Assembly (NCBI GenBank): GCA_900315745.1
Contig: ONAG01000008.1
Location: forward strand, 1 to 64,000
From: an uncultured Prevotellaceae bacterium
GTDB taxonomy: Bacteria > Bacteroidota > Bacteroidia > Bacteroidales > Bacteroidaceae
DNA length: 64,000 nt
Direction: 5' to 3'
The position numbers and the translations under genes are program-made. The notes beneath the pieces were generated by a model. The model did not search any database, was not told the origin of the DNA, and saw only the letters and a program-made list of their open reading frames with translations. Each line of letters starts with the position of its first letter. Position 1 is the first letter of the stretch. Below, one piece after another: positions 8,737-17,953 of this stretch.

Positions 8737-9735
8737 TTATGAATTGAGTTCCACGAATTTGTGGAATGTGCGCAAGGCGGCGCCGCTGTCGATGCTTTCC
8801 CGTGCAATCTCTATGCATTCCTCGATGCTCTTCTTGCCTTTTTCCATTACTTGTATTCCGAATGCAGCATTGGCGAGCACGATGTTCTTTTGTGCAGGCA
8901 AGGCTCGGTTCTCAAGCACGCTGTCGAAGATTTGTGCTGCCTCTTCTTCGGTCGCTCCTCCTACGAGTTCTTCTGGCTTGGCGATGTCAAATCCAAGGTC
9001 CTGAGGCTTGAAAATGCGCTCGTAGTGGTTGGTTGTCACCTTGAAGTCGCTTGTCAGAGATATTTCGTCATACCCGTCGATGGAGTTTACGATGCCATAA
9101 TCGATGCCTATTTTCTGATATACGCTGTTGTATAGCCGCATCTGGTCGAGGTTTGCCACACCGAGCAACTGGCATTTGGGTTGTGATGGGTTGACAATTG
9201 GTCCCAAAAGGTTGAAGATTGTTGGGAATTGCAATGCTTTTCTTATAGGTCCCACAAATTTCATTGCTTTGGCAAATAGTTGTGCGTGCAGATAGACGAT
9301 GCCTGCTTCGTTGAGGCTTCTGTTCAGGCGGCTGATGTCGTCAGAGAACTTTATCCCATGGTGCTGTATCACGTTTGACGCCCCGCTGACGCTTGTGGCG
9401 GCGTAGTTGCCGTGCTTCGCCACCTTGTATCCGGCTCCTGCAATGACGAAACATGAAGTGGTGGATATGTTGAACGTGTTTTTCCTGTCGCCTCCGGTTC
9501 CCACTACGTCGATGTATCGGTCGGCGTTGAGGATTGCAGGCACGCCAGTCTCCAGGATGCCGTCACGGAAACCGAGTAGCTCATCTACTGTGACGCCTCT
9601 CATTTGCAGGCATGACAATAGTGCTGTTATTTGTTCGTTGGCATATTCGCCATGGGTGATACCAATGAGGATTCTTTTCATTTCCTCACGTGTCAGTACC
9701 TCGTGATTGAGGATTTTTTCCAATATCTCTTTCAT
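8737..9735 (-). CDS. trpD: Anthranilate phosphoribosyltransferase
   Basis: TrpD transfers phosphoribosyl from PRPP to anthranilate. The 332 residues include the PRPP-binding GTGGDRKNTFNIST motif and the following KHGNYAATS segment, both characteristic of the family. The start codon overlaps the trpG stop by 4 bases (ATGA), implying translational coupling. No glutamine amidotransferase domain is fused; that function is in the separate trpG. Confidence 0.97.
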   Translation of the reverse strand: MKEILEKILNHEVLTREEMKRILIGITHGEYANEQITALLSCLQMRGVTVDELLGFRDGILETGVPAILNADRYIDVVGTGGDRKNTFNISTTSCFVIAGAGYKVAKHGNYAATSVSGASNVIQHHGIKFSDDISRLNRSLNEAGIVYLHAQLFAKAMKFVGPIRKALQFPTIFNLLGPIVNPSQPKCQLLGVANLDQMRLYNSVYQKIGIDYGIVNSIDGYDEISLTSDFKVTTNHYERIFKPQDLGFDIAKPEELVGGATEEEAAQIFDSVLENRALPAQKNIVLANAAFGIQVMEKGKKSIEECIEIARESIDSGAALRTFHKFVELNS

Positions 9736-10292
9736 AATTGCATGAAGTTTTTTATTATTTCTTTACCGTTGGGTGTTAGTACTGATTCGGGGTGGAATTG
9801 TATTCCGTGGATGTCGTAATGCTTGTGTCGCAGTGCCATGACTTGTCCTTCGTCGCTGATGGCTGTTATTTCAAGACAAGTGGGAAAATCCTCCTTTGCC
9901 ACCACCCATGAGTGGTAGCGTCCTATGGTGATGTCTTTGGGCAGTCCGGTGAAGATGGTGTCTTCGAGCAGATGGCATGGTGTTGCCACACCATGGAAAA
10001 CATCTTTAAGATTTTCCAGTCTGGCTCCAAACACTTCGCCGATGGCTTGATGGCCAAGGCATACTCCAAGGATGGGCTTTATGCCTTTGTAGGTTCTTAT
10101 CACATCCATCAGCAGTCCGGCTTCGGATGGTATGCCGGGACCTGGCGAGAGGATGATGTTGTCGTATTCCTCCAAACAAGGGAGCTCAAACTGGTCGTTG
10201 CGGAGAACGGTAACTTCTGCTCCCAATTCTTTAACCAGGTGACTCAAGTTGTATGTGAACGAGTCGTAGTTGTCAATGATAACTGTCTTCAT
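9732..10292 (-). CDS. trpG: Anthranilate synthase glutamine amidotransferase subunit
   Basis: This class I glutamine amidotransferase supplies ammonia to TrpE. The 186 residues contain the nucleophile cysteine in GVCLGHQAIGE and the His/Glu pair in GIQFHPESV, plus the oxyanion SPGPGIP loop. It sits 3 bases after the trpE stop and overlaps trpD by 4 bases. In some bacteria the same subunit also serves PabB, but the neighbours here indicate anthranilate synthase. Confidence 0.96.
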   Translation of the reverse strand: MKTVIIDNYDSFTYNLSHLVKELGAEVTVLRNDQFELPCLEEYDNIILSPGPGIPSEAGLLMDVIRTYKGIKPILGVCLGHQAIGEVFGARLENLKDVFHGVATPCHLLEDTIFTGLPKDITIGRYHSWVVAKEDFPTCLEITAISDEGQVMALRHKHYDIHGIQFHPESVLTPNGKEIIKNFMQL

Positions 10293-10295
10293 ATC

Positions 10296-11687
10296 TTACA
10301 TTTTTTCTGCCATGAATATTGCCCGGCGCAGTGCCCCGAGTTTGTTGTTCACTTCTTGTAGCTCGTATTCCTCGTCGCTTTTTGCCACTATGCCGCCTCC
10401 GGCTTGGAACCACAGTTCTCCATTGCGGGCAACGAAGGTGCGAATGGTGATGGCTTGATTCTGGCTGCCGTCGAGTCCGATGATGCCTATGCAGCCACCG
10501 TAGGCTCCACGGTTGTGTGGCTCATATTCTGATATCAGTTGCATTGCCCTCACCTTTGGCGCCCCCGAGAGCGTGCCAGCAGGGAAGGTGTCTATGAATG
10601 CCTTGATGGGGTCGGCATTGTCATCCATTTTGCCCGACACTCTCGATACAAGGTGTATCACGTGTGAATAGTATTGCAGGTCCTTGTAGAATTCCACTTT
10701 CACGTCATGGCAGTTTCTCGAGAGGTCGTTGCGGGCGAGGTCCACCAGCATCACGTGTTCGGCATTTTCCTTTGGGTCGTTGCGCAGGTACTCAGCTCCT
10801 TTCCTGTCTTCTTCTTCATCACCTGTCCGTCGTGTCGTGCCGGCGATGGGGTCGATGAATGCCCTGCGTCCGTCTATGCGGCAATGGGTTTCGGGTGAGG
10901 AACCGAAGATGCGGAAGCCTCCAAAGTCGAAATAGAAAAGGTAGGGAGATGGGTTGATGCTGCGCAGTGCGCGGTAGAGTTTGAAGTCGTCGCCTTCGTA
11001 TTTTTGTATGAATCGTCTGCTGAGCACTATTTGGAACACGTCGCCTCGCAGACAGTGTTCTATGCCTCGCCGTATGTTGGCTTTGTGCTCTTCGTCGGTC
11101 AGGGTGCTTGTAGTTTCTCCAACAGGGTGGAAGTCATAGGCTTTCACATTGCCCTTGTTCATTGCAAGCAGCACGTCGTCGATGTCCTTTTCAGTGCCTA
11201 AGGTCACCACTTTCAGCAGGTTGTTGTGATGGTCGAACACTATCACCTCTCTATATAATATATAATATAGGTCGGGTGCGTCGTTCTTCTCTTTCTCTTC
11301 ATCTTTTACGTTGATGTTTTCAAAATATCTCACGGCGTTGAAGCTCGTATATCCGAAGAGTCCATATAGGTTTGCGTCATCGCCGCTTGTCTCGATGCGG
11401 TCCACAAGTTCGTGTATGGCTTTGTCGGCGGTGTAAGTGCTGTCTATCTCTCGCCTCAGGCTGGTGCCGTCAGGGTAGTTGATGGTGGCTTTCCCATGGG
11501 CTATGGCGACGCTTGCCATGGGGTTGATGCCTATGAATGAGCGTGAGTTGTTGCTCTCGTGATAGTCGCTGCTCTCCATCAACACGCTTTGTGGGTAGCG
11601 GTCGCGCAGTCGCATGTATGCTCCCACTGGTGTGTGAAGGTCGGCGAGGATGGTCCTGCTTTTTGTCTGATACTTAAAATTTTCCAT
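10296..11687 (-). CDS. trpE: Anthranilate synthase component I
   Basis: TrpE converts chorismate to anthranilate using ammonia from TrpG. I choose the ATG at 11687 (463 residues), which overlaps the trpB end by 14 bases; an alternative ATG at 11714 would add nine residues. The chorismate-binding core is clear: IAGTTRRTG, DLARNDLSR and GTLSGAPKVRAM. Feedback inhibition by tryptophan is a family property that I cannot confirm here. Its position directly after trpB is common in Bacteroidales. Confidence 0.95.
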   Translation of the reverse strand: MENFKYQTKSRTILADLHTPVGAYMRLRDRYPQSVLMESSDYHESNNSRSFIGINPMASVAIAHGKATINYPDGTSLRREIDSTYTADKAIHELVDRIETSGDDANLYGLFGYTSFNAVRYFENINVKDEEKEKNDAPDLYYILYREVIVFDHHNNLLKVVTLGTEKDIDDVLLAMNKGNVKAYDFHPVGETTSTLTDEEHKANIRRGIEHCLRGDVFQIVLSRRFIQKYEGDDFKLYRALRSINPSPYLFYFDFGGFRIFGSSPETHCRIDGRRAFIDPIAGTTRRTGDEEEDRKGAEYLRNDPKENAEHVMLVDLARNDLSRNCHDVKVEFYKDLQYYSHVIHLVSRVSGKMDDNADPIKAFIDTFPAGTLSGAPKVRAMQLISEYEPHNRGAYGGCIGIIGLDGSQNQAITIRTFVARNGELWFQAGGGIVAKSDEEYELQEVNNKLGALRRAIFMAEKM

Positions 11688-12879
11688 ATTCTTTAGCCAT
11701 TTCTTTATTGTCAAGGTATGTTTCTATGTCTTTGTCACCTCTTCCGCTCACGGTGAGCACCACCACATCGTCGGGCTTGAAGGTCAGTTTGCCGAGAGCT
11801 GCTATTGCATGTGCCGATTCTATTGCTGGTATTATGCCTTCCAGTCGTGTCAGTTCATATCCACCATAGATGGCTTCGTCGTCGTTGATGCTCAGTACCT
11901 TGGTGCGTCCTTGCTTAGCCATGTTGCAGTGCATGGGACCAACACCCGGGTAGTCAAGTCCTGCAGAAATGGTGAAAGCCTCCTCTATCTGTCCGTCGTT
12001 GTTCTGCATCACCAACATCTTTGCTCCATGCAGGATGCCTGTTGTCCCCTTGTGTATGGTGGCTGCGGTGTGGTCTGTTTGCCATCCGTGGCCTCCTGCT
12101 TCTGCCAGCACTATTTTCACTCTTTCGTCATTCATGTAATGGTAGATGGTGCCAGCGGCGTTGCTGCCTCCTCCGATGCAGGCTATGAGGTAGTCTGGGT
12201 GGTCGCGACCTATTTTCTCCTCCAACTGCCATTTTATTTCTTCCGAGATGATGCTCTGCATTCGTGCCACGAGGTCGGGGTAGGGGTGTGGGCCCATGGT
12301 GGAGCCGACAATGTAGAATGTGTCTTGAGGGTGGCAGCACCAGTCGCGTATGGCTGCGGAGCAGGCATCGGAAAGAGTCATGTTGCCGGTCCTTACGGGA
12401 TGTACCTCAGCGCCAAGCATGTTCATGCGCTCCACGTTGGTGTGCTGCCGTTCCACGTCGGTGGCTCCCATGAATATCTCGCATTTCATGTTCATCAGTG
12501 CGCATACTGTTGCCGTTGCCACTCCGTGTTGTCCGGCTCCCGTCTCTGCTATCACCCTTGTCTTTCCCATTTTCTTTGCCAGCAGTATCTGTCCTATTGT
12601 GTTGTTGATTTTGTGTGCACCTGTATGGTTCAGGTCCTCACGTTTCAGGTAAAGCTGACAGCCGTGGCGCTCGCTCATTCTCTTGGCATGATAGAGTGGT
12701 GACGGACGGCCTACATAGTCTTTCAGCAGTGCGTGGTATTCGCTCTTGAATTCTTCCGATTGGATTATTGGCAGGTAGGCTTCCTGCAAGTCATGTACGC
12801 ATTTGTAGAGTATCTCTGGCACGTAAGCTCCTCCAAACTCTCCATAAAAGCCGTTCTTATCTACTTGGAAATTGTTCAT
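11674..12879 (-). CDS. trpB: Tryptophan synthase beta subunit
   Basis: TrpB is the PLP enzyme that joins indole and serine. The motif HTGAHKINN carries the PLP lysine, and GGGSNAAG is the phosphate-binding loop. I set the start at 12879 (401 residues). The longer frame to 12954 would begin inside the attenuator hairpin, and its extra residues do not resemble TrpB. It is the first gene of the operon, directly after a leader peptide and hairpin, so expression of the whole operon should pass through that control. Confidence 0.96.
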   Translation of the reverse strand: MNNFQVDKNGFYGEFGGAYVPEILYKCVHDLQEAYLPIIQSEEFKSEYHALLKDYVGRPSPLYHAKRMSERHGCQLYLKREDLNHTGAHKINNTIGQILLAKKMGKTRVIAETGAGQHGVATATVCALMNMKCEIFMGATDVERQHTNVERMNMLGAEVHPVRTGNMTLSDACSAAIRDWCCHPQDTFYIVGSTMGPHPYPDLVARMQSIISEEIKWQLEEKIGRDHPDYLIACIGGGSNAAGTIYHYMNDERVKIVLAEAGGHGWQTDHTAATIHKGTTGILHGAKMLVMQNNDGQIEEAFTISAGLDYPGVGPMHCNMAKQGRTKVLSINDDEAIYGGYELTRLEGIIPAIESAHAIAALGKLTFKPDDVVVLTVSGRGDKDIETYLDNKEMAKEYGKF

Positions 12880-12919
12880 ATTGTTGTTTTTTGATGATGC
12901 ATAAACTATTTGAAAATTT

Positions 12920-12951
12920 GAGAGGCTTGTCGCAAGAACGACAAGCCTCTC
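12920..12951 (-). terminator. Putative trp attenuator hairpin
   Basis: A perfect 13-bp inverted repeat (12920-12932 with 12939-12951) has a 6-base loop. On the minus strand it is followed by AAATTTTC, a short U run. It lies between the leader peptide stop at 12992 and the trpB start at 12879. This is where a transcription attenuator belongs. I did not find an unambiguous alternative antiterminator pairing by eye. Confidence 0.75.
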
Positions 12952-12991
12952 CATATTTTTTCCAAAACTTTATAGGTACGTGGCTATCTTC

Positions 12992-13048
12992 TCACGATCT
13001 TTTGAATCTTGAGTACTGCCACCACCAAAAGTTTGAAATTCTAACCAT
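12992..13048 (-). CDS. trpL: trp operon leader peptide, Trp-Trp-Trp
   Basis: A short open frame starting at ATG 13048 encodes MVRISNFWWWQYSRFKRS and stops with TGA at 12992-12994. Three consecutive TGG codons (13019-13027) flanked by Phe and Tyr are very improbable by chance at this place. The frame begins about 25-30 bases after a near-perfect promoter and is followed by a strong hairpin before trpB. This is the classical arrangement of ribosome-mediated attenuation, in which stalling at Trp codons when charged tRNA-Trp is scarce would prevent terminator formation. Leader peptide identity is clear from sequence; the mechanism is inferred. Confidence 0.85.
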   Translation of the reverse strand: MVRISNFWWWQYSRFKRS

Positions 13049-13077
13049 AATGTTCTCTTTTTGTTTTAATTCGTTTG

Positions 13078-13108
13078 CAAAGGTAATGGTTTTGTTTTAA
13101 TCTGCAAA
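13078..13108 (-). promoter_or_regulatory. trp operon promoter
   Basis: On the minus strand TTTG (13108-13105) is followed after exactly 19 bases by TACCTTTG (13085-13078), a full match to the Bacteroidetes consensus. The leader peptide ATG is about 30 bases downstream. Confidence 0.85.
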
Positions 13109-13156
13109 TTTTTTTGTTCTTTTTTTTGTTTTTTTTCTTAACAATGTATGTATTTG

Positions 13157-16100
13157 TCAGAAATTGGCATCAATCAACGAGCGCAACTGCTGTATGCCCT
13201 GATGGTTGTTGTCCATCGCCTCTACTTCTGCGAGATACTTGAGTGCATGGTCCATGTCGCCCATTCCATAATAGCCAAGGGCAAGCATGTACTTGCAGTG
13301 TATGACATTCTTTGTGTCTAATGAGTCTTCCCAGATAAGCAGGTCGGGTAGTGAGACGGCAAAGTAGTCCATCACTTGTTTTTCAAAGATGTGCTGCTTG
13401 CCATAATTTATCAGTTTGAAGAAACGCCCATGTGCCTCGCCTTCAAGTCCCAACTTGTACAATGCCAGTCCTTGGAAGAATATCTTGTCGGGTTTCGCAT
13501 CGTTGTAGTACATGGCTGCAGCTGGTTCCTGAGGTCCTTTTGTTGCCTTCTCCCAGCACTCGATGGCTTTTGCCTTTTCACCAAGAGAGTCATAGGCTAC
13601 GCCGAGCAGGTAGTGGAAGTCGTTTTCCTGCGCGCCATAAAGTTTGCCTTCACCGAGGTGGTGGGGGTATTCAAGACATTCGTTGAGCAGGCACACCGCC
13701 TTGTCGTATTCCTTTGCTGCTATTGCCTTTTTTGCCAGTTCCACGCGACAAATCTGATACTGTGCAGGCACTTTTCCTTCGCCGCCTTCCCAGGGATGGA
13801 ATGTGTGGGCGTCGAGTTTCTTCATGGCTTCCTCATAACGGCCGGTCTGGTTGAGCAGTGTTATCTCTTCAAGCACGAGGTCGTCGCGACGTTCCACCAA
13901 TTGTGGGTGTCTCTGCAAGAATGCAAGGCGCTCGGCATGGGGCTTGTGAAGCCGCTTGTAGAGTTGGTCGAGCTCCATGAGTATCCTCTCGTCGTTCTCG
14001 TCGAGGTGGAAGGCTCTTTCCATGTATTCGAGAGCCTCCTTCTGGCGGTCTTGTTTGTTGAAGCGTCCCAAGGCGAGGTTGCGCCAAACCGTGGGGAACG
14101 AGGGGTCGAGCTTGGCAGACAGTTCCCAGTTCTCTAAGGCGAGGTCGTACTGTCGTGCAGCATAGTATAGGCAACCGAGATAATAAGGTGCTTTGGCACC
14201 CTTCGGGTTTTGTTTCTTGGCTGCCTCAAGTGCTACGACATCCTCCGCGCGGTTTGGGAAGCAGTAGTCTGGACAGGCTTGCTCGGCTTCTGCATGTCGC
14301 CCCATGTAATAGTAGGTCATGGGGGTTGTGGCGCCTTCGCTGATGGCGATGTTCCAGAGGGCAAGTGCCTCATCGGCAAGACCTGCGGCGGAATAGTCGA
14401 GTGCTATCTCGTCGTAATTTTGTGCGGAATGGCGCATCATCCGTTTCATCTCTTCCAATATGGCATCATCCTTTTCTATGAGGTATTTCTCGAATCGGCA
14501 GCCATAATTGAACTGGTCGTATTTCAACGACTCGTCAATTAGTGTTAGCGCCTCGTAGCCGCGCCCCATCTTCCGCAAGATGGTTGCTTTCAGCGCACGT
14601 GCCTTATGGTTGTGCCAGTTGTTGTTCAGACAGCGGTTGATTTCGTCAAAGGCATCCTCATAACGGCTTTGTGCCACACTGATTTTGGCGGCTTCGAAAT
14701 AGCCTGCGTCTGCCCATGCCTTGCTCCATGTTGCTTTCCAGAAACGTTCGTATGCTTCGTCTAAAAGTCCTTGATATTTCAGTGCGATGCCAAGATTGTA
14801 GATTGGCTCGCTGTCGTATGGGTTGGGGTTGCGCTTCAGGGATAGCTTCACTGCCTTGCGCAAGTATTGTTCGGCAAGGGCGAAGCGTCCCTTGCGGATA
14901 TACCACATGCCGAGGGCATTAAGGCAACGGATGTCGTTGGGGTCACGGCGCAGAGCCTCCTCGTAGTAGTCTGTGGCAACCCATGTGGCGTGACGATACT
15001 GCTCCAGGTGCATGCCTGTGAGGTATAGCTGTTCGTTGGTCTTCACTTGTTCTGGCGGGAGTGCAGCCTCTGCGCTGTCGGGGATGGGACGTATCTCGTC
15101 GTCCTCGGCATGCCAGCTGAGTACGGTGCGCTTTCCATAGGCAAAGGTCTTCACTATCTCGAATGTCAGTTCGTTTGCCTTGGCTCCTTTCACATCCACG
15201 GCTTCCATGAGCACTTCCTCGGGGGTGAGTGTCTGTTGCTTATGGTAATATGTTTCTCCTTTGTCGTTCCTGAGAATGATGTCAACGTCCTGCTTTGATG
15301 TGGCGAAGACCTTCAACAGCATCATGCCGTCGCCTGTTTGGTCAATGTTGAATATGAGGTCTTTGGAGGCTTCCTTCACAACGCCCAACTCCCGATAGGG
15401 CATAAAGTATTGTGTGAATGTCTTTTCCTCGTAAGGCATCAGCCAGGAGAAGTCGGGCTGGTTTTCGGTATATACACCAGCCATCAGTTCTATGTATGGA
15501 CGGAAGCCCTTCCGGTTGACATGCCACTTCTCTGCCTCTTCGGGAGTGACCTCGTCGGTGAGATTGCGGTCCCATGCCCTGCCGAAGTCGCCATTGCCCC
15601 ATGTCCATTGTTTCTTTCCTGGGGAGAAGTGATGTGACGCTACATGTAGCATACCTGCTTTGGTGTCGTTCTCGTAGCCGCCTTCAAAGTTGAAACGTGA
15701 GTTCACTCCCATGTATGATGTGGGCACAAAGATGTTCTTGTAGTTGGATATGTCAACGCCTGCCGAGTAGTCCATCTTGTAGTATGTGCCTGTGGCGATG
15801 GGAAACGATGACACGGCGCGCTTGCCATGGTCGAACACTGCATTGATGTCGGGCGGGAAGACACTCTGATATTCATCGTTTACCTCTACTGCGGGGTTTG
15901 CCCACCAGAGGAAGGTCTGGGGCATGTCAGTGCGGTTGTAGCAACGGCCCTTGATTTCCAGATACGCACACCCGGGGCGCAGGGTGAAGCCTGCCATTCC
16001 TTTCTGATGGAACATTTTCTCCATCTCGCTCACCCATACGCTCACCGACCCGTCGGCATTCTCCTCTATGTATGTATCTACTGGCATGTAGGTGGTGGGA

Positions 16101-16465
16101 CGGTGATGCTGGGGCCAGTTGAACTCTATGCCTCCGCTTATCCATGGCCCTGCCAGTCCTACGAGTGCAGGCTTGATGACATGGTTGTAATACACAAAAT
16201 GACGCTGGGCTATCTTGTCGTATGCCATCTGCACACGACCGCCAAGTTCGGGCAGCACCATCACCTTGATATATTCATTCTCCAACCAGATGGCAAGATA
16301 GTCCTTGTCTTCCTTCTCGTCGCTCATCGTCTCGATGACAGGGTAGGGATAGACCACGCCACTGCTTCCTTGGTAAACTCGTTTCTCCAAAAACATTGGG
16401 TTCTTCTCAGGCAACCCGACTTCGTATGTCGGTATTGTCACCATCTCTCTCCATGCTTTCACCAT
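13157..16465 (-). CDS. DUF5107 domain protein with long TPR array
   Basis: The 1102-residue protein has an N-terminal half (about 1-440) of the DUF5107 type, a beta-sandwich related to galactose-mutarotase-like folds. It is rich in tryptophan and aromatic residues, with segments such as GGIEFNWPQHHRPTTYMP. The second half (about 490-1095) is a run of tetratricopeptide repeats. There is no evident signal peptide, so it is probably cytoplasmic. It follows a sugar-porter gene by 35 bases on the same strand, which suggests it acts on, or senses, a sugar brought in by that transporter. The family is widespread in gut Bacteroidetes, but I know no proven reaction for this architecture, so I leave the function open. 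Confidence 0.8.
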   Translation of the reverse strand: MVKAWREMVTIPTYEVGLPEKNPMFLEKRVYQGSSGVVYPYPVIETMSDEKEDKDYLAIWLENEYIKVMVLPELGGRVQMAYDKIAQRHFVYYNHVIKPALVGLAGPWISGGIEFNWPQHHRPTTYMPVDTYIEENADGSVSVWVSEMEKMFHQKGMAGFTLRPGCAYLEIKGRCYNRTDMPQTFLWWANPAVEVNDEYQSVFPPDINAVFDHGKRAVSSFPIATGTYYKMDYSAGVDISNYKNIFVPTSYMGVNSRFNFEGGYENDTKAGMLHVASHHFSPGKKQWTWGNGDFGRAWDRNLTDEVTPEEAEKWHVNRKGFRPYIELMAGVYTENQPDFSWLMPYEEKTFTQYFMPYRELGVVKEASKDLIFNIDQTGDGMMLLKVFATSKQDVDIILRNDKGETYYHKQQTLTPEEVLMEAVDVKGAKANELTFEIVKTFAYGKRTVLSWHAEDDEIRPIPDSAEAALPPEQVKTNEQLYLTGMHLEQYRHATWVATDYYEEALRRDPNDIRCLNALGMWYIRKGRFALAEQYLRKAVKLSLKRNPNPYDSEPIYNLGIALKYQGLLDEAYERFWKATWSKAWADAGYFEAAKISVAQSRYEDAFDEINRCLNNNWHNHKARALKATILRKMGRGYEALTLIDESLKYDQFNYGCRFEKYLIEKDDAILEEMKRMMRHSAQNYDEIALDYSAAGLADEALALWNIAISEGATTPMTYYYMGRHAEAEQACPDYCFPNRAEDVVALEAAKKQNPKGAKAPYYLGCLYYAARQYDLALENWELSAKLDPSFPTVWRNLALGRFNKQDRQKEALEYMERAFHLDENDERILMELDQLYKRLHKPHAERLAFLQRHPQLVERRDDLVLEEITLLNQTGRYEEAMKKLDAHTFHPWEGGEGKVPAQYQICRVELAKKAIAAKEYDKAVCLLNECLEYPHHLGEGKLYGAQENDFHYLLGVAYDSLGEKAKAIECWEKATKGPQEPAAAMYYNDAKPDKIFFQGLALYKLGLEGEAHGRFFKLINYGKQHIFEKQVMDYFAVSLPDLLIWEDSLDTKNVIHCKYMLALGYYGMGDMDHALKYLAEVEAMDNNHQGIQQLRSLIDANF

Positions 16466-16500
16466 AATATATATAGTGTTGTTTGGTTCTTGTTATATTG

Positions 16501-17793
16501 TTATGTTAGTTCATTTTCCAATTCTTCCAGACTCTTTCCCTTGGTCTCAGGACAGCGGCGGAAGAGGAATATAAAAGCGCACACGCAAATGCCGCTGTAT
16601 ATCCAAAAGGTGCCGCTGCTGCCAAGTGCTGAGTTCATAGAGGGAAACGAGAAGGTGAGCGTGCAACATCCCACCCATAGGGCAAAGGTGCATGTCGCCA
16701 TGGCTATTCCCCTTATGCGGTGCGGGAAAATCTCAGCCAACAGCGTCCAGGTGACAGGACCAAGGGTCATTGCATATACCGATATGGCTGCCACCACAAG
16801 AACCACCATGAGCATGCCTTTCATTTCCATGAAATAACATGTGCCAAGAACAAAGTATATGAGTCCCAGTCCGCCTGCTCCCAGCAATATCAGTGTTCGG
16901 CGTCCCCATTTCTCTATGGTATAGAGCGCTATGATGGTAAACACCACATTGGCTATGCCCGTTATGACAATGTTGATGAACATGCCATCGACATCGAAGC
17001 CGGCACCCACGAAAATCTCCTGGGCATAATTGAATATGACATTCGTGCCGCACCATTGCTGGAACACGGCAATCACAAGGCCGAGCAGCAACACACGGCT
17101 GTACTTGGATTGGAACAGCTCTCCAAGACCTGCTTCTGCTTTCTTGCCTCCTTCTTGTGGCTCTGACTTCATCCTGATGAATACCGGACTCTCAGGGATG
17201 AAGAAACTCATGAGAAGAAACAGGGCGGCGGGCAACGTCTCTGCCCAGAACATCCAACGCCATCCCCACTCCACATTCCATGCCTGCTCGGCAGCAACCG
17301 CCGTATCTCTCGCCAACAGCATGTTTACTACTTGTGCGCCGAGGATGCCTAAAACGATGGTCATCTGGTTGAGGCTTACCATGCGTCCGCGTATCTCGGC
17401 AGGACTTACTTCGGCAATGTACATTGGCGACAGGGCTGATGCCACGCCGATGCCTACGCCTCCTACAAAGCGTGATATGTTGAACAACAGGAAATCGTTG
17501 AACAAACCTGTAGCTATGGCTGACACAGTGAACAATACCGCCGACACCATCAACAAGGGCTTTCGCCCATACTTGTCGGAAGCGGCTCCTGCCAGCATTG
17601 CTCCCACAAGACAGCCCACCAAGGCTGTGGTCATCGCCAATCCTTGCATCAAAGGCGAATCCGTAATGCCAAAATATAGTTCGTAAAATGGTTTGGCTCC
17701 TCCTATCACCACCCAGTCGTAGCCGAAGAGCAGACCGCCCATCGCCGATACAAGGCAGATGAAATAGATAAAGCCTTTGTTGAATTTTTGCAT
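16501..17793 (-). CDS. Sugar porter family MFS transporter (sugar:H+ symporter-like)
   Basis: The 430 residues hold about twelve membrane helices and the sugar-porter signatures: DKYGRKP after helix 2, RFVGGVGIGVASALSPMYIAE with AEIRGR after helix 4, IPESPVF at the end of the first half, and CPETKGKSLEELE at the C terminus. Relatives such as XylE and galactose permeases carry monosaccharides across the inner membrane. It is co-directional with, and 35 bases upstream of, the DUF5107/TPR gene, so the two form a small operon. The sugar cannot be told from sequence. Confidence 0.92.
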   Translation of the reverse strand: MQKFNKGFIYFICLVSAMGGLLFGYDWVVIGGAKPFYELYFGITDSPLMQGLAMTTALVGCLVGAMLAGAASDKYGRKPLLMVSAVLFTVSAIATGLFNDFLLFNISRFVGGVGIGVASALSPMYIAEVSPAEIRGRMVSLNQMTIVLGILGAQVVNMLLARDTAVAAEQAWNVEWGWRWMFWAETLPAALFLLMSFFIPESPVFIRMKSEPQEGGKKAEAGLGELFQSKYSRVLLLGLVIAVFQQWCGTNVIFNYAQEIFVGAGFDVDGMFINIVITGIANVVFTIIALYTIEKWGRRTLILLGAGGLGLIYFVLGTCYFMEMKGMLMVVLVVAAISVYAMTLGPVTWTLLAEIFPHRIRGIAMATCTFALWVGCCTLTFSFPSMNSALGSSGTFWIYSGICVCAFIFLFRRCPETKGKSLEELENELT

Positions 17794-17871
17794 GTCTCTT
17801 TGTTTTTTGATTTTATCGACTTATGTTGCGGTCAGCTCGTTGTCCTGTTGGTTCCCTACCATCACAATATG

Positions 17872-17934
17872 AAAAAATCGAACTGACTTACAATGGCTCA
17901 AGACTGTTTCCCGCCATTTTTGTTCAGTTCGATT
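17872..17934 (-). terminator. Rho-independent terminator after the SH3 gene
   Basis: An 11-bp perfect inverted repeat (17876-17886 with 17924-17934) encloses a second pairing of AATGGC with GCCATT. On the minus strand the distal arm runs into TTTTTTC. It begins 20 bases past the SH3 gene stop and separates it from the MFS gene. Confidence 0.8.
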
Positions 17935-17953
17935 CTTATTCATTCTGCTTGCG

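Noticed and set aside
12880-12954. N-terminal extension of trpB through the hairpin
   Set aside because: It would make the attenuator stem part of the coding region, and its residues do not resemble TrpB.
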